From positions 620,001-684,000 of the forward strand of contig NZ_BMTR01000001.1 of NCBI RefSeq assembly GCF_014649775.1: a stretch of 64,000 bases of DNA, read 5' to 3'. The position numbers and the translations under genes were made by a program. The notes under the pieces were generated by a model. That model did not search any database, was not told the DNA's origin, and was given only the letters and a program-made list of their open reading frames with translations. This stretch comes from Streptomyces longisporoflavus. Its GTDB lineage: Bacteria > Actinomycetota > Actinomycetes > Streptomycetales > Streptomycetaceae. This document shows positions 51,301-60,502 of the stretch, piece by piece. Numbering within the stretch: the first letter of the stretch is position 1; each line of letters begins with the position of its first letter.

Positions 51301-54300
51301 CGCCCGCGAAGACCAGGGTGGACACCTCGACGCGTCCGGCGATGTCGTCGACCAGCTCCGCGAAGACCGACGGCACGGCGCTGATCACCGCGCCGCTCCA
51401 GGAGGACCGTTCGGCGAGCTCCAGGACGTCGCGGACCACCTCGACCGAGCCGCCGGCCGACAGAGCCGTCAGAATCTCGAACACCGAGACGTCGAAGGCG
51501 ACCGAGGTCGCGGCCAGGATCCGCGAGCCGGCGCCGACACCGGCGGGGCCCGCCAGGCGCAGCACTCCGTTCACGACGCCGTGGTGGGTGATCGCGACGC
51601 CCTTCGGGGTGCCGCTGGAACCGGAGGTGTACATCACGTAGGCGAGGTTCTGCGGCGACAGCGGAGCCGTCCGTTCGCCGTCGCGCACGTTCGTGCCGTC
51701 GCCCTCGTCCAGGCTCAGCTCGTCCACGAGCAGCCGGACGGGTCCGTCGCCGCCCGTCGGCAGGACGTCGCGGGTCGCGGAGTCGGTCAGCAGGCAGCGG
51801 GGCCGTGCCTCGGCAAGGACGTGGCCGAGGCGGCGGCTCGGATAGCGGGGGTCGACGGGCAGGTACCCCGCCCCGGATTTCCAGATGCCGAGGAGCCCCA
51901 CCACCAGGTCGGCCGAGCGCGGCAGGGCGAGGGCCACCAGCTGCTCCGGCCCCGCGCCGTGGCGCAGGAGCGCGCGTGCGAGACGGTTCGCGCGGGCGTT
52001 CAGCTCCCCGTACGTCAAGGTCACGTCGCCGCACACGAGGGCGACGGCGTCGGGGGTGGCGGACGCCTGCCGTTCGAAGAGGCCGGCCGCGGTGAGGTCG
52101 GGCATGTCCGCTGCCGTGTCGTTGAGCTCGTACAGCAGCCGCTGCCGCTCCCCGGCCTCCAGCGCGTCCACGGCCCCGAGCCGCAACCCGGGGTCGGCGG
52201 CAAGCTGCCGCGCCATCCGTACGAACCGTGCGGCAAGCACCTCGACCGTGCCGCGGTCGAAGAGGTCGGTGGCGTACTCGATTTCGCCCGCGATCCCGTC
52301 CGCGGGCCCCTCGGTCATGCTGAAGAGGAGATCGAACTTGGCGGTCGCGGTCGGGACGGGGGCGAATTGGGCCTGTCGTCCGTGCAGTTCGATGTTCTCG
52401 CGGCCGTTGCCCTGCCAGGCGAACATCACCTGGAACAGCGGGTGGTGGGCGGTGGAGCGCTCGGGGTTGAGGTCCTCGACGAGGCGTTCGAAGGGCACGT
52501 CCTGGTGGTCGTAGGCTCCGACGGCCTTGTCCCGCACCTGGCGCACCACGGACTCGAACGACGGGTTGTCGGACAGGTCCGCCCGCAGCACCCATGTATT
52601 GACGAAGAATCCCACCAGGTCGTCGAGGCCTTCATCGGTGCGCCCGGCGATCGGCGCGCCGATCGTCAGGTCGTCACCCCCGCCGGTCAGGTGCAGCAGC
52701 ACCGCGAGCGCGGACTGCAGCACCATCGGCACGGTGGCCTCCTGCGCACGCCCCACCTCCGCGAGCCCGGCCAGGACATCGGGGCCCAGAGTGAAGGCGA
52801 CCGTGTCACCCCGGTGACTCGCCACCGGCGGTCGCGGCCGGTCCAGCGGCAGCGGCAGCGGCTGCGGCGCCCCCGCGAGCTGTCCGCGCCAGTACTCCAG
52901 CTGAGCGGCCACGAGGCTCTCGGGATCGCTCTCCTGCCCGAGCAGCTCCCGCTGCCACAGGGCATAGTCCGCGTACTGCACCGGAAGGCCGGCCCACCGG
53001 GGCGCCGCGCCGTGCCGCCGCGCCTCATAGGCCGCGGCCAGGTCACGGGCCAGCGGGGCCATGGACGCGCCGTCGGCGGCGATGTGGTGCAGCACCAGGA
53101 CGAGTACGTGCTCGTCCGGCGCCGGCCGCAGCAGGCACGCCCGTACGGGTATCTCGGCCGACAGATCGAACCGGTGGGCGACCTCCTCCGCCACCGCGGC
53201 GGTCACGGCATCCGGCGCCACATCGCGCATCGGCACATCGAGGACGACATCGTCCGCCGCCACGACCTCCTGCGCGGCCACACCCCGGTCGTCCGCCGTG
53301 AACAGGGTCCGCAGGCTCTCGTGCCGCACCACCACGTCCCGCACCGCCGACGCCAGCGCCGCCGCGTCGAGGGCGCCGCTCAGGCGCAGCGTGTAGGACA
53401 GGTTGTACGTCGCCGAAGGCCCCTCGTAGCGGTCGAGGAACCACAGCCGGCTCTGCGCGTACGACAACGGCACTCGCTCCGGCCGTTGCCCGGCCCGTCG
53501 CAGCACCGGCCGCGAGGAGCGCCCCCGCGCGCCCAGCTCCTGCGCGAGCAGGGCCACGGTCGCCGACTCGAACACGACCCGCAGCGGCAGCTCCACCCCG
53601 AGTGCCGAACGGATCCGGTTCACCAACTGCGTGGCGAGCAGCGAATGCCCGCCGAGTTCGAAGAAGTTGTCGTCGATCCCGACCCGCTCGACCCCCAGGA
53701 GGTCTCCGAACAGCGCGCACAGGGCCTCTTCCCGGGCCGTGCGGGGCGTGCGTCCGCGCGATCCGGCCGCGTAGTCGGGCGCGGGCAGGGCCCGCCGGTC
53801 CAGCTTCCCGTTGGGGCTCAGCGGCACTTCGGCGATGGCCGTCACGGTCGACGGCACCATGTAGTCGGGCAGCCGCTCGGCCACGTGGGCGCGCAGTGCG
53901 GCGGAGGTGGGCAAGGCGGCGCCGTCGGCGGGCACCGCGTAGCCCACCAGGCGCCGGTCGCCGTCCTGTTCGTGACAGACGACGACCGCCCGGGCCACGC
54001 TCGGGTGCGTGGCCAGTGCGGCCTGTACTTCACCGAGTTCGACACGGAACCCGCGGATCTTGACCTGGTCGTCGGAGCGCCCGTGAAAGACGAGCTGCCC
54101 GCCCCGGGTCCGGGTGACGACGTCTCCGGTGCGGTACATCCGGCGGCCGGGCGCGCCGAACGGGCAGGCCAGGAAGCGTTCGGCGGTGCGGCCCGGCCGA
54201 CCCAGATAGCCGCGTGCGAGCGCCTCGCCTGCCACGTACATCTCACCTGCCACGCCGTCCGGCACCGGGCGCAGCGCGCTGTCGAGGACGTACAGCCGGG

Positions 54301-57298
54301 TGTCGGCGATCGGCCGCCCGATGGGCGGAGTGCGGCCGTCGGCGATCAGGGGGTCGCTGAAGGACACGATCGCGGTGGTCTCGGTCGGCCCGTAGGCGTT
54401 GACCATGTCCCGGCCCGCCGACCACCCCGTCACCAGTTCGGGGGTGGCCGCGTCACCGCCCACGGCCAGCGAGACCACGCTCGGCAGTGTGCCGGGCGGC
54501 AGCGCCGCGAGGACGGCGGGCGGCAGGAAGACATGGGTCACCCGCCGTGCGGCGATCGTGTCGATCAGCGGGGCACCCGGGGCGAGGTCTTCCCCGGAAG
54601 CGAGCACCAGGGTGGCGTCGGTGAAGAGGGCCATGCACACCTCGTAGACCGAGACGTCGAAGCTCGGCGAGGCGAACTGCAGCACGCGGCTCTCGGCGGT
54701 CAGGCCGAGCCGTGCGCGCTGCGTGGCGACCAGGGCGGCCACGCCGGTGTGGGTGACGGCCACACCCTTCGGGCGCCCCGTCGACCCCGACGTATAGATC
54801 ACATACGCGCTGTTCGCGACGGACACCGCACCGCCGGGCCGCTCTTCGTCGGTCACCGGGGTGCCGCCGTGCCGGGCCAGCGCTGCCGTGGTCGCCGGGT
54901 CGTCCAACCGGAGAACGGGGACGGCGAGTTCGGGCAGCGCGCCCGCCGTGACGGTGTCCGCCAGGACCAGCAGGGTGCGCGAGTCCTCCACCATGTAGGC
55001 GATGCGGCCCGCGGGATACGCGGAGTCCACCGGCAGATAGGTGCCACCGGCCTTCAGCACGGCCAGAAACGCCACCACCAGGGCGGGCGTGCGCGGCAGT
55101 GACACCGCGACCACTGCCTCTGCCGTCACGCCGCGCCGGATCAGTTCGCGCGCGAGCCGGTTCGCCCGCGCGTCCAGTTCCCGGTACGTCAGCGATTCGT
55201 CGCCGTACTCGACCGTGACCGCGTCGGGCGTCGTGGCGGCGCGCTGCTCGAAGAGACCGTGGACGGTGGCGGCCTCCACGGCCGGGCGAGTGTCGTCGTG
55301 TCCGTGCAGCAGGTCCCGCTCGGCGGACCCGAGCAGATCGAGGCGGGCCACGGGCAGGGTGGGGTCGGCCGCCATCTGGCGCAGGACGCGGGACAGCCGC
55401 TCGGCGAGGGTCTCGACGTCGGGGCGGTCGAAGAGCTGACGTTGGTACTGAACGGCCACCCGGAGGCGGGGTTCGGCGCGGACGGTGACCGTCAGCGGGT
55501 AGTGGGTGCCGGCGGACGCGCGGACGCCCGTGATCTCGAAGCCTTCGCCGGCCGCGTCTTCGCGGGGCACGCCTTGGCTGCCCGCTGCGTAGGATTCCGA
55601 CGTCACCAGGGTGTCGAACAGGACGTTCGTGCCGGTGGCCCGGTGGATGTCGGCGAGGCCGCAGTGGTGACCGGCAAGCGCCTCCTGTCGCTCCCGCATT
55701 CCGCGCAGCAGACCGGCCATTGTGTCCGTGGGCGCGATCCTGACCCGCACCGGGAGCGTGTTGACGAACAGCCCCGCCATCGATGCCACGCCGGGCACCG
55801 CGCCGGGGCGGCCGGGCACGGTCGTGCCGAACACCACGTCCTGCTGCCCGGTCAGCCCGGCGAGCAGCAGCGCCCAGGAGCCCTGAACCATCGTCTCCAG
55901 GGAAACGTCCGACTCGGTCGCCAGGTCGCACAGGTCACGTGCGACCTCGGCGGGAAGGGCCACCTCGACCTCGTCGACCCCCGGCTCCCCATGTCCATCC
56001 GCCACTGGCCTTGATGTGACGGCGGGAGCCAGCAGTGTCGGGTCCTCGACTCCCGACAGCTCCTCGGCCCGGGTGCGGGCCGCCGCGTCGTGGTCCTGCC
56101 CGGACGACCACACCAGGAAGTCGCGGAACTCGGCCGGGCGAGGCAGCCCGGAGGCGTCCGCACCGGCCGCGTAAAGGCGCCGCAGATCTTGTACGAGGAC
56201 GGGCAGCGACCAGCTGTCGAACAGCAGGTGATGGGCCGTCAGTACCAGCTCGAACTGCTCGGCGCCCACCTTCACCAGCGCCATCCGCAGCAACGGCGGC
56301 ACCTTCACGTCGAAGTGGCTGCGCAAGTCCTGTGCGAGGAAAGCCTCGAAGGCCCGGTCCCGCCCGGCCTCCGCCGAAATCTCCGCGCTCAGGTCCACTT
56401 CGCGATAGGGCAGTTCCACCCCGTCGACGACCACCTGGACCGACTCCCCGTCGGCGCCCGGCACGAACGCGGTCCGGAGGTTGGCGTACCGGTCGAGCAG
56501 CGCCTGGCCTGCCGCCCGCATCCGCTCGCCCGCCACCGGCCCGCGCAGCCGGAAGACGAACTGCATCTGGTAGGCCGCGTGTGACGCGTCGTCGAGGAGC
56601 GTGTGGAAGAGCAGTCCCGACTGAAGTGAGGTCAGCGGCCACACTTCTGCCAGCCCCGGGTACGTGCGCTCCCAGGTCTGGAGCTCACGCTCGCTCACCG
56701 GTGCAAGCGACACCCGGAGTGTCCTGATACGGCGGTCGGGCTCGGCCACCCCTTGGCGGACGACCCGCACGAAGCGCTGCGCGAGGGACTCCGCGACAGC
56801 GCGGCCGTACTGGCCCGCGTCATACCGGAGCACGCCGACGAGCCCTTCCCGGGCGGAGGAGCCGGGCAGCGGGCGCAGCGGCCCCGAAGGGGCGTCATCG
56901 AGGACGGTGGCGTTCGCATCCCCATCCCGTAGACGCCTCACCAGTTGGGCGAACGACAGCTCGTCACACGCCGGATCCGCCCGCAGCACCGATGTGCCGG
57001 CCCCGAACCACGACACCGGCCGTGCCGCACTCCCGCCGGGCCCTTGGGCCGCGGGCCATCCCACCGAGAGGCCCTCGCCGCCCTCGCCGGTCCGGAGCAG
57101 CAGTGCCGAGAACGCCGCCCGCAGCACCACGGTCGCCGTGGTGTCGCACGCACCGGCCAACTCCTCGACCGCGTACACGAGGTCGTCGTCGAGGCCGAAC
57201 TCCACCGCGTCTTCGGCGGTCCGGCGAGCTCCCGGTTCGTCCGAGCCGGACCAGTGCGTCGAGGTCAAGCGGCCGAGTTCGTTCTGAGAGGTAGCCAC
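42317..57298 (-). CDS. Four-module NRPS: half C, C-A-T, C-A-T-E, C-A-T, C-A-T
   Basis: A 4,993-residue synthetase. Residues about 20-205 resemble only the C-terminal lobe of a C domain. Module 1 has a C with [13 protein letters not shown] and HHLLFDSWS (about 359), A1 (positions D-V-Y-F-A-G-A-A-I) and T (GGHSL). Module 2 has an LC-L type C (HHIAADG, about 1406), A2 (D-V-F-S-V-A-S-Y-A), T (GGDSI) and an intact E (HHLVVDGVS). Module 3 has a DC-L type C (HHLLFDG, about 3004), A3 (D-V-F-S-V-A-A-Y-A) and T (GGHSL). Module 4 has C (HHIAADG), A4 (D-I-Y-C-L-C-A-I-F) and T (GGTSL), which hands the chain to the KS. GTG 57298 follows GGGAG; an ATG at 57316 is an alternative. The specificity residues were aligned by eye to GrsA. 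Confidence 0.92.
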   Translation of the reverse strand: MATSQNELGRLTSTHWSGSDEPGARRTAEDAVEFGLDDDLVYAVEELAGACDTTATVVLRAAFSALLLRTGEGGEGLSVGWPAAQGPGGSAARPVSWFGAGTSVLRADPACDELSFAQLVRRLRDGDANATVLDDAPSGPLRPLPGSSAREGLVGVLRYDAGQYGRAVAESLAQRFVRVVRQGVAEPDRRIRTLRVSLAPVSERELQTWERTYPGLAEVWPLTSLQSGLLFHTLLDDASHAAYQMQFVFRLRGPVAGERMRAAGQALLDRYANLRTAFVPGADGESVQVVVDGVELPYREVDLSAEISAEAGRDRAFEAFLAQDLRSHFDVKVPPLLRMALVKVGAEQFELVLTAHHLLFDSWSLPVLVQDLRRLYAAGADASGLPRPAEFRDFLVWSSGQDHDAAARTRAEELSGVEDPTLLAPAVTSRPVADGHGEPGVDEVEVALPAEVARDLCDLATESDVSLETMVQGSWALLLAGLTGQQDVVFGTTVPGRPGAVPGVASMAGLFVNTLPVRVRIAPTDTMAGLLRGMRERQEALAGHHCGLADIHRATGTNVLFDTLVTSESYAAGSQGVPREDAAGEGFEITGVRASAGTHYPLTVTVRAEPRLRVAVQYQRQLFDRPDVETLAERLSRVLRQMAADPTLPVARLDLLGSAERDLLHGHDDTRPAVEAATVHGLFEQRAATTPDAVTVEYGDESLTYRELDARANRLARELIRRGVTAEAVVAVSLPRTPALVVAFLAVLKAGGTYLPVDSAYPAGRIAYMVEDSRTLLVLADTVTAGALPELAVPVLRLDDPATTAALARHGGTPVTDEERPGGAVSVANSAYVIYTSGSTGRPKGVAVTHTGVAALVATQRARLGLTAESRVLQFASPSFDVSVYEVCMALFTDATLVLASGEDLAPGAPLIDTIAARRVTHVFLPPAVLAALPPGTLPSVVSLAVGGDAATPELVTGWSAGRDMVNAYGPTETTAIVSFSDPLIADGRTPPIGRPIADTRLYVLDSALRPVPDGVAGEMYVAGEALARGYLGRPGRTAERFLACPFGAPGRRMYRTGDVVTRTRGGQLVFHGRSDDQVKIRGFRVELGEVQAALATHPSVARAVVVCHEQDGDRRLVGYAVPADGAALPTSAALRAHVAERLPDYMVPSTVTAIAEVPLSPNGKLDRRALPAPDYAAGSRGRTPRTAREEALCALFGDLLGVERVGIDDNFFELGGHSLLATQLVNRIRSALGVELPLRVVFESATVALLAQELGARGRSSRPVLRRAGQRPERVPLSYAQSRLWFLDRYEGPSATYNLSYTLRLSGALDAAALASAVRDVVVRHESLRTLFTADDRGVAAQEVVAADDVVLDVPMRDVAPDAVTAAVAEEVAHRFDLSAEIPVRACLLRPAPDEHVLVLVLHHIAADGASMAPLARDLAAAYEARRHGAAPRWAGLPVQYADYALWQRELLGQESDPESLVAAQLEYWRGQLAGAPQPLPLPLDRPRPPVASHRGDTVAFTLGPDVLAGLAEVGRAQEATVPMVLQSALAVLLHLTGGGDDLTIGAPIAGRTDEGLDDLVGFFVNTWVLRADLSDNPSFESVVRQVRDKAVGAYDHQDVPFERLVEDLNPERSTAHHPLFQVMFAWQGNGRENIELHGRQAQFAPVPTATAKFDLLFSMTEGPADGIAGEIEYATDLFDRGTVEVLAARFVRMARQLAADPGLRLGAVDALEAGERQRLLYELNDTAADMPDLTAAGLFERQASATPDAVALVCGDVTLTYGELNARANRLARALLRHGAGPEQLVALALPRSADLVVGLLGIWKSGAGYLPVDPRYPSRRLGHVLAEARPRCLLTDSATRDVLPTGGDGPVRLLVDELSLDEGDGTNVRDGERTAPLSPQNLAYVMYTSGSSGTPKGVAITHHGVVNGVLRLAGPAGVGAGSRILAATSVAFDVSVFEILTALSAGGSVEVVRDVLELAERSSWSGAVISAVPSVFAELVDDIAGRVEVSTLVFAGEALPAALVARLRTALPGVRVVNSYGQSESFYATVAELPVNDDAWSPDAPADAGSAPIGRPLGNMRTYVLGPGLGPVAQGVVGELYVAGAVGRGYHGRPALTAERFVADPYAPSPGARMYRTGDLARWNEQGQLEYAGRADAQLKIRGLRIEPGEVEAALTAHPGVARAAVAVRAGRGTGRQLVGYLVPGTGASGDDIGLTGGLSVGEVRRFAAERLPEFMVPAVFVILDRLPLTLNGKLDRSALPDPECGGGSYRAPRSPVEQILAEVYAEVLGVERVGADDDFFTVGGDSIRSIQVVSRARGRGVEVTPRQIFEARTVAGLARLASAHGTQAAGAVLEEFDGGGVGPMPLPPIARHIRELGGSWAGFTMSVLVALPDDIDGAGLAATLGVVIDHHDVLRSVLDPAGEGSLRVAPPGSVDAAALIHRVTCDGRWDKDWQREAAAELGAATARLDPEAGVMVQAVWFDPAHRGGAGRLALVLHHLVVDGVSWRILLPDLAAARARVRARRAPALPPVLTSARRWKHALATEATAEGRVAELELWRSILHGPDPVLGSRRLDPRIDRMDTVDTVRVRLAAPVTEALLTALPAAFRCGVQEALLSALAVAVARREAARDTHVPTDPSDLPLSCDLPLPSDASLPSVLLAVEGHGREESAVPGADLSRTVGWFTSLFPVRVDLAGCDLDEVLAGGPAAGALLKSVKEHLLAIPDHGLGFGLLRHLNPRTAETLRQYPAPQIELNYLGRFSAADMPEELRGLGFHQLTGTAEPVAAPDPGMPALAALHVEALATDTAEGPCLEAEFAFATGVLAHEEARQLAEEWRAALEGLARHAAAPGAGGLTPSDVPLVTVGRRELEQWEGTYRGLTDVWPLTPLQAGLVFHALLADASFDAYHMQLVFHLSGDVDPERMHTAGQALLDRYAALRAAFVPGEAGDPVQLVAEDVTLPWRHIDATGLDEAGRSAAVERYLSEDLRRPFDVTVPPLLRIGLVSLAQDRCELILTAHHLLFDGWSFPLLIEDLLRLYASAGDASALSRPPQYRDFLRWLSRQDQQAAAHAWAGELDGVDGPTLLVPPRAVAAGPQDQPAPQEVRYGQVEVPLHADTARQLARRAAGLGVTLNTVVQGTWGVLLAGLTGRRDVVFGATVSGRPAGVPGVDTMVGLFANTLPVRVRCAPATPLARLLTDLQQRQAALLDHHHYGLSGIHRATGTDVLFDTLVAFDSYPVDSVGLGEAHAASGIEVTGLRPLSGTHYPLTVNAAVDPHLRLTLQHWPDVLDRATVQRIADRFQRLLVQFAEHPETPAGQADLLEPDEREQMLHGFNDTAAPTPDVTIPALVARQADRTPDAPAVTHDGLTLSYRELETRADRLAHELIARGVGPETVVALALPRSADLVVALLAVLKAGGAYLPIDPRYPSARLAHILADARPVLLLTDTPTRDTLPRTDIGAAHLLLDEQPLTESGATRPEFARPEVALRGDNAAYVMYTSGSTGSPKGVTVTHANVVNGVLRLAGRTGITTGTRTAAGASVNFDVSVFETVTTLAHGGTVEVVRDVLALGEHDGWSGGMISAVPSVFAELLDQARGPITADTVVFAGEALSAPVVRRVREALPHARIVNAYGQTESFYATTHALEPDEEPAAAAPIGSPLGNMRTYVLGAGLGPVPVGVIGELYVGGNISRGYHGRPGLTAGRYVADPYAPEPGARMYRTGDLARWNEQGRLEYTGRTDAQVKIRGFRVEPGEIEAVLTAHAGVDQAVVVAHEAQGAGGERRLAGYVVPVAGGPLPSPAELRAFLAGRLPAYMVPAAFVILDRLPLAPNGKLDLKALPAPVPVGTGPYRAPRTSREEILCELFAEVLGIEKVGIDDNFFELGGHSLLVTRLVNRMRPVLGAEVSIRTVFESATVAQLAEHVGAGTRPARPVLRARVRPERVPLSFAQRRLKFLDELEPLATYHLPLVVRLDGDLDVAALAAAVRDVVARHESLRTLFVTDARGVAAQVVVPADGIVLDVPVRDVAPEAVAEAVSREVSRPFDLAAEIPVRASVLRCGAQEHVFVLSMHHIAADGESMAPLVRDFTTAYTARVSGRAPRWTDLPVQYADYALWQRELLGDADDRDSVLARQLAYWHQELAGAPRLLRLPLDRPRPPVASHRGDTVTFTIDPDVLARVEELARAQGATVPMVLQSVLAVLLHLSGGGDDVVLGAPIAGRTDEGLADLVGFFVNTWVLRAALAGDASFESVVRQVRDKAVSAYDHQDVPFERLVESLNPERSTAHHPLFQVAFFWQIGMADLELPGLRAAPEPVVTGTAKFDLLFQVEEPSGPHGAQLSRHGLRGLVEYATDLFDRGTAEALAARFVRLVGALAADPRRRLDSVDALVPAERDRLLNAVNDTSAATPRQTVSALFEQRAATAPDALALVSGHETLTYRELNERANRLARELVRRGVRAESPVAVAVPRSAQYVVAVLAVLKSGGTYVPLAHDHPAQRLEFMLGDATPALLLTTREAAAAMPHGDCPRLVLDDPATASAVSAQPCGDLPDAARPDRLAYVIYTSGSTGVPKGTGVSHRALADLALDRRWRGGVQDRVLMHAATTFDISGYEMWVPLLNGGRVVVTPPGKLDVNALATVIAEQRVTALCMSAGLFSVIADERPESFAGVREVLPCGELVPAEAVKRVLRACPGLTVTNAYGPTEATIFATTHSVTAAGQVGAAFPVGRPMDNTRAYVLDKRLRPVPPGVEGELYLAGSGLARGYAHRPGLTAGRFVACPYGGAGERMYRTGDVVVWAKDDELVFKTRADDQVKIRGFRVEPGEVESALLAHPAVARAVVVARPSPGGAGGQQLVAYVVPADVPRPPHGLDAELRAHLARGLPEYMVPSAFVELEALPLTRHGKVDRHALPSPRGARARPGAAFVRPRTDTERAVAAIWADLLDRDAIGVHEKFFEAGGTSLSLLALSSRLAELGLAEVPLSAYFEHTSVEAMARLLDATDDMTARETTDELGYEL

Positions 57299-57572
57299 GG
57301 AGAACCGCACTCCCATCCAGTGGGGGTAAGGGCAATGCGCCCCTTGCGCGGCAATGCAGCCGGGACCGGCGGTGGGGGCACCCACCGACCATGACGGACG
57401 CTGCACCCTTCGGACCGATTTCTCCGCCTGCTCGGCAGCCCGTCTCAAGCCGGAGTCAAGTGACGGCGATCGTCGTGTGACTGTGCGTCAGGGGTGTCCT
57501 GTCGCGGCACGGGCAGCGCGGACAGCCCGGCAGGGCACTTCTGGCGCAGGCCGCGCACGTGCCTCGGGTACC
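57299..57572. promoter_or_regulatory. Presumed promoter region of the NRPS operon
   Basis: About 275 bp lie between the NRPS start and the terminator of the upstream gene. As all downstream genes overlap or are close, the main promoter of the 27-kb operon should be here. I see no strong palindrome, no clear -10/-35 pair and no small gene. The sequence TGACGGCGATCGTCGTGTGA near 57461-57480 has weak internal symmetry only. Confidence 0.35.
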
Positions 57573-57610
57573 GCCGCCCGGCAGGCATGGTGCAGCGCCG
57601 GCCGGGCGGC
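57573..57610 (-). terminator. Strong hairpin terminator separating upstream genes from the NRPS
   Basis: GCCGCCCGGC (57573-57582) and GCCGGGCGGC (57601-57610) are perfect 10-bp arms with an 18-nt loop, three bases after the stop of the minus-strand gene ending at 57614. It argues that the NRPS operon is transcribed independently. Confidence 0.8.
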
Positions 57611-57613
57611 ACG

Positions 57614-59155
57614 TCAGCTGTCCGAACTTCCCGGCGGCGTCTTGGCGCAGAGGTACGGTCGTGCCAGGAGCAGGCCGGTGCCGGTCAGGATGATGCCGAA
57701 GTAGACCGGCGCGAGGTGGATGAGATCGGTGTAGTGGATCGAGCCGTGCACCACGACGGCCGGCAGGAAGCCGGCCGCGGCGGCGGCCGCCAGGGTCCAG
57801 AACACCCAGGCCTCGCCCCGCCGCCAACCCCACATGCTGAGCAGCACGATGGCCACCGCGGCGGACATCAGGGCGCCGCCGAAGCCCGCGCGGTCGTGGG
57901 CGATGAACGGAACGAGCCGGGGATTCACGGCCTCCAGCGTCCGCGCGTCGGCGCCCAGGAAGGTCAGGTCCGTCGGGACGAAGACATCGGTCAGGCCGAC
58001 CACGGAGATCACCGCGCCGCCGACGAACAGTCCCGCTCCCATGAGAATCATCAGCAACTGGCCCACCAGCGCCCGTCGGCGCTCCGGCTCCGAGCCCTCG
58101 GGCGCCAGACGCCAGCGCGCCCGGTGCGGAACGCGGCGCACCCCCATCACGAACATCGGAAACAGTACGAGGGCTGCCGCCGTGTGCAGCGGCTCCACGA
58201 AGCCGATGGCCAGGAAGTAGAACAAGGTGGGGAAACCGATCGCGCCCGAGAGCAGGAAAGCCTCGCGGGCCCAGGGCCAGCCGCGTCTGATGCCGCCCAC
58301 CGCGAGCCCGGTGTAGAGGGCGCCGATCGCCACCATCGTGCCGGCCATGGTGATCCGGTCGTGCTGGAGGAAGTGCACCAGGTGGTGGTTGGCGGCGTGC
58401 AGTTCGTGCAGCGTCATGCCGAGGTAGTTCCGGTCGTACCAGAGCAGTACGGGGCCCAGAGTGATCGCCGCGGCGCTCAGGCCCGCGACCGTCATGCCGA
58501 GCCCGACCAGCAGCGCCCACCACCATGCGGGCCAGCGCCTTGGCGCGCGGCCGACGTCCCGCAGCGCCGGTGCGGGTGCGGTGGGTGTGGCGGCCTCGGT
58601 GACCCGCGCGAACCAGCCCGGCCCCGCCGCCACCAGGACCTGCGGACGGGCGAGCACGACGGTGCCCGGCTCTTCGAGCGCGGTCGCCGCGGCCGTGACC
58701 GACGGATCGGACACCCGGACGATGCGCGGATCGTCGTCGTTGGTGAATCCGTCGACATGGGGCTTGAGGGCGGCTTCGACCTCCGGGTCGCAGGCGCCGA
58801 CGACCACCGGGATCGCGCGTCCGGCGGCGGCCTCGCGTACGGCCTGCACGTCGGCAGCCGAGACGGGCGCCACCTCGACGACCCCGGCGCCCAGCGGTGC
58901 CAGGGCGCGGATCGTGTCGTGAGCGAGCGACGGCGGGACGGATATGCCGAGGCGGACGGCCACCGGCACTCCGGCCACCTCACCGGCGAGCAGCTCCGGC
59001 GGATGCCGGTGGCCGAAGCCCCGGGCGATCAGACGCGCGCCGGCGGGACGGGCGCCGACCGAGGCCAGCAGCCGCAGCGCGGTTCGCCGGGAACGGCGCA
59101 GGCCGAGGACGGCAGCGGCCGCGCCGCGCAGCGGATGGTAGGTCCAGTCCGGCAT
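57614..59155 (-). CDS. Membrane protein with dihydroorotate-dehydrogenase-like N-terminus
   Basis: A 513-residue protein in two parts. Residues about 1-190 begin with TYHPLRGAAAAVLG, followed by a RLIARGFGHRHPPELLAGEVAGVPVAVRLG stretch and alternating strands and helices, reminiscent of class 2 dihydroorotate dehydrogenase. No full flavin- or orotate-binding set is visible. From about residue 205 there are roughly eight hydrophobic segments. Short loops such as LHELHAANHHLVHFLQHDR are rich in His. The start overlaps the monooxygenase stop by one base (TGATG). The function is unknown; catalytic PyrD activity is doubtful. Confidence 0.7.
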   Translation of the reverse strand: MPDWTYHPLRGAAAAVLGLRRSRRTALRLLASVGARPAGARLIARGFGHRHPPELLAGEVAGVPVAVRLGISVPPSLAHDTIRALAPLGAGVVEVAPVSAADVQAVREAAAGRAIPVVVGACDPEVEAALKPHVDGFTNDDDPRIVRVSDPSVTAAATALEEPGTVVLARPQVLVAAGPGWFARVTEAATPTAPAPALRDVGRAPRRWPAWWWALLVGLGMTVAGLSAAAITLGPVLLWYDRNYLGMTLHELHAANHHLVHFLQHDRITMAGTMVAIGALYTGLAVGGIRRGWPWAREAFLLSGAIGFPTLFYFLAIGFVEPLHTAAALVLFPMFVMGVRRVPHRARWRLAPEGSEPERRRALVGQLLMILMGAGLFVGGAVISVVGLTDVFVPTDLTFLGADARTLEAVNPRLVPFIAHDRAGFGGALMSAAVAIVLLSMWGWRRGEAWVFWTLAAAAAAGFLPAVVVHGSIHYTDLIHLAPVYFGIILTGTGLLLARPYLCAKTPPGSSDS

Positions 59156-60357
59156 CAGTGCTTCTCGTTCCCCGTCGCGGTCATCCGGTCGCCCGGCGCG
59201 GTCCAGCCGAGCACCGGAGTCATCGAACGCAGCGTGGCCCGTGCCGGCATCAGCCGGGCCGCCGCGTCCCGCAGCAGAACGGCGGGCGGCCACGACAACT
59301 GGCCGATCGTGCCGAGCCGTGCGGAGCGGCGCGTGATGGCTCGGGTCCGCGGGCGGCGCAGCAGATCGTACGAGCGCAGCGCGGCCGTCATGTCCGTGGT
59401 GCCGTCGAGGCAGTGGGCGAGGGTGACCGCGTCCTCCAGCGCCTGGCACGCGCCCTGGCCCAGGTTCGGGGTCATGGCATGGGCCGCGTCGCCGAGCAGT
59501 GCGACCCGGCCGTGGACGAAGGAGGGCAGGGGCGGCAGGTCGTACAGGTCGTGCCGGAGCACGGAGTCCTCGGGTACGGCGGCCAGCAGGGCGGGGATGG
59601 GGTCGGGCCAGGCGCCGAAGCGGCGCAGCAGTTCGGCGTATTCGGGGGAGCCGACGGCAGTGGGGGCGGCTGCTGTTCCCGCTGGCAGCGAGGCGGTCGC
59701 GAAGCAGTACATCCGCCCGCCCGACAGAGCCGTGTAGCCGAACCTCTCCCCGCGTCCCCAGGTCATCGCGCCCTCGGCGGGCGGTACGGCGAGCGGCTCG
59801 GTGATCATGCGCCAGCCGGTGTACCCGGCATACCGCGGCTTGGCCGCATCCGGCCACAGCGCACCGCGGACCACACTGCGCAACCCGTCGGCGCCGACCA
59901 CGAGGTCGGGCCGGGACTCGCCTCGCGTGTGCACGACGACGGGGCCGTCGTTCTCCGGGTCGTGGGGGACCGCGGACACCTCGCTGCCCGGGCGCAGGCT
60001 GTCGGCGGGCAGCGCATCGGCGAGCACCCGCAGCAGGTCCGCACGGTGCAGGACCACCAGCGGATGGCCGAAGCGGCGGGTGAGTTCCGCATTGTCCGTA
60101 CGGGACATCCAGCGGCCCCGGCGGTCCCGTACACCGCCCGTGGCCTCGACGGCACCGAGCTCCCGGACGGCGTCGGCCAGACCGAGCGCCTCCAGCGCCC
60201 GCAACGCGTTCGGCCACAGCGAGATGCCCGCGCCGATCTCGGTGAACTCCGGGGCGCGTTCGAGTACTTCGACGTGCCATCCCCGGCGGTGCAGGGCGAT
60301 GGCCGCCGCGAGGCCGCCGATCCCGCCGCCGACGATGGTCGCGGCGCGCTGCGACAT
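59155..60357 (-). CDS. FAD-dependent monooxygenase (group A, PHBH fold)
   Basis: A 400-residue flavin hydroxylase. GGGIGGLAAAIALHRRGW is the FAD-binding Rossmann motif, VVGADGLRSVVR is the DG motif, and VALLGDAAHAMTPNLGQGAC is the GD motif. EIGAGISLWPNALRALE is typical of salicylate-hydroxylase-like members. The ATG at 60357 follows GAGGAAG. It is translationally coupled to the membrane protein gene and preceded by a long inverted repeat. It is not of the ornithine N-hydroxylase type. A role in tailoring the NRPS product is possible but not supported by operon structure. Confidence 0.85.
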   Translation of the reverse strand: MSQRAATIVGGGIGGLAAAIALHRRGWHVEVLERAPEFTEIGAGISLWPNALRALEALGLADAVRELGAVEATGGVRDRRGRWMSRTDNAELTRRFGHPLVVLHRADLLRVLADALPADSLRPGSEVSAVPHDPENDGPVVVHTRGESRPDLVVGADGLRSVVRGALWPDAAKPRYAGYTGWRMITEPLAVPPAEGAMTWGRGERFGYTALSGGRMYCFATASLPAGTAAAPTAVGSPEYAELLRRFGAWPDPIPALLAAVPEDSVLRHDLYDLPPLPSFVHGRVALLGDAAHAMTPNLGQGACQALEDAVTLAHCLDGTTDMTAALRSYDLLRRPRTRAITRRSARLGTIGQLSWPPAVLLRDAAARLMPARATLRSMTPVLGWTAPGDRMTATGNEKH

Positions 60358-60465
60358 GCTTCCTCGCTCTGTTTCAGGGGCGCCACCCCGGTCAAGTGGC
60401 CGTCGAAATCCGGTGCTCAGCGGCATCCGGCATACGCATATCCGGCCGAGCAGCGCCTTATAGCA

Positions 60466-60493
60466 ACATGTCGACAGAGACCTGTCAACGTGT
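60466..60493. promoter_or_regulatory. 28-bp inverted repeat, candidate repressor operator
   Basis: Half sites GTCGACAG (60470-60477) and CTGTCAAC (60482-60489) match at 7 of 8 positions around a 4-nt spacer. Outer ACA (60466-60468) and TGT (60491-60493) extend the symmetry. The element lies 109 bp upstream of the monooxygenase start and just after the cydC stop. Its length fits TetR or MarR proteins, but no such gene is adjacent. Confidence 0.55.
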
Positions 60494-60502
60494 CCTTGGC
60501 GC

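Noticed and set aside
46634..55102. A 2,822-codon open frame on the plus strand, antisense to the NRPS
   Set aside because: High-GC genes commonly leave long open antisense frames. The translation is low-complexity (Gly/Arg/Gln/Val-rich) with no domain, and the opposite strand carries unmistakable NRPS motifs.
59155..60357. Flavin monooxygenase as an ornithine N-hydroxylase for piperazate formation
   Set aside because: Its motifs are of the group A PHBH/salicylate hydroxylase type, not the class B N-hydroxylating monooxygenases such as KtzI.
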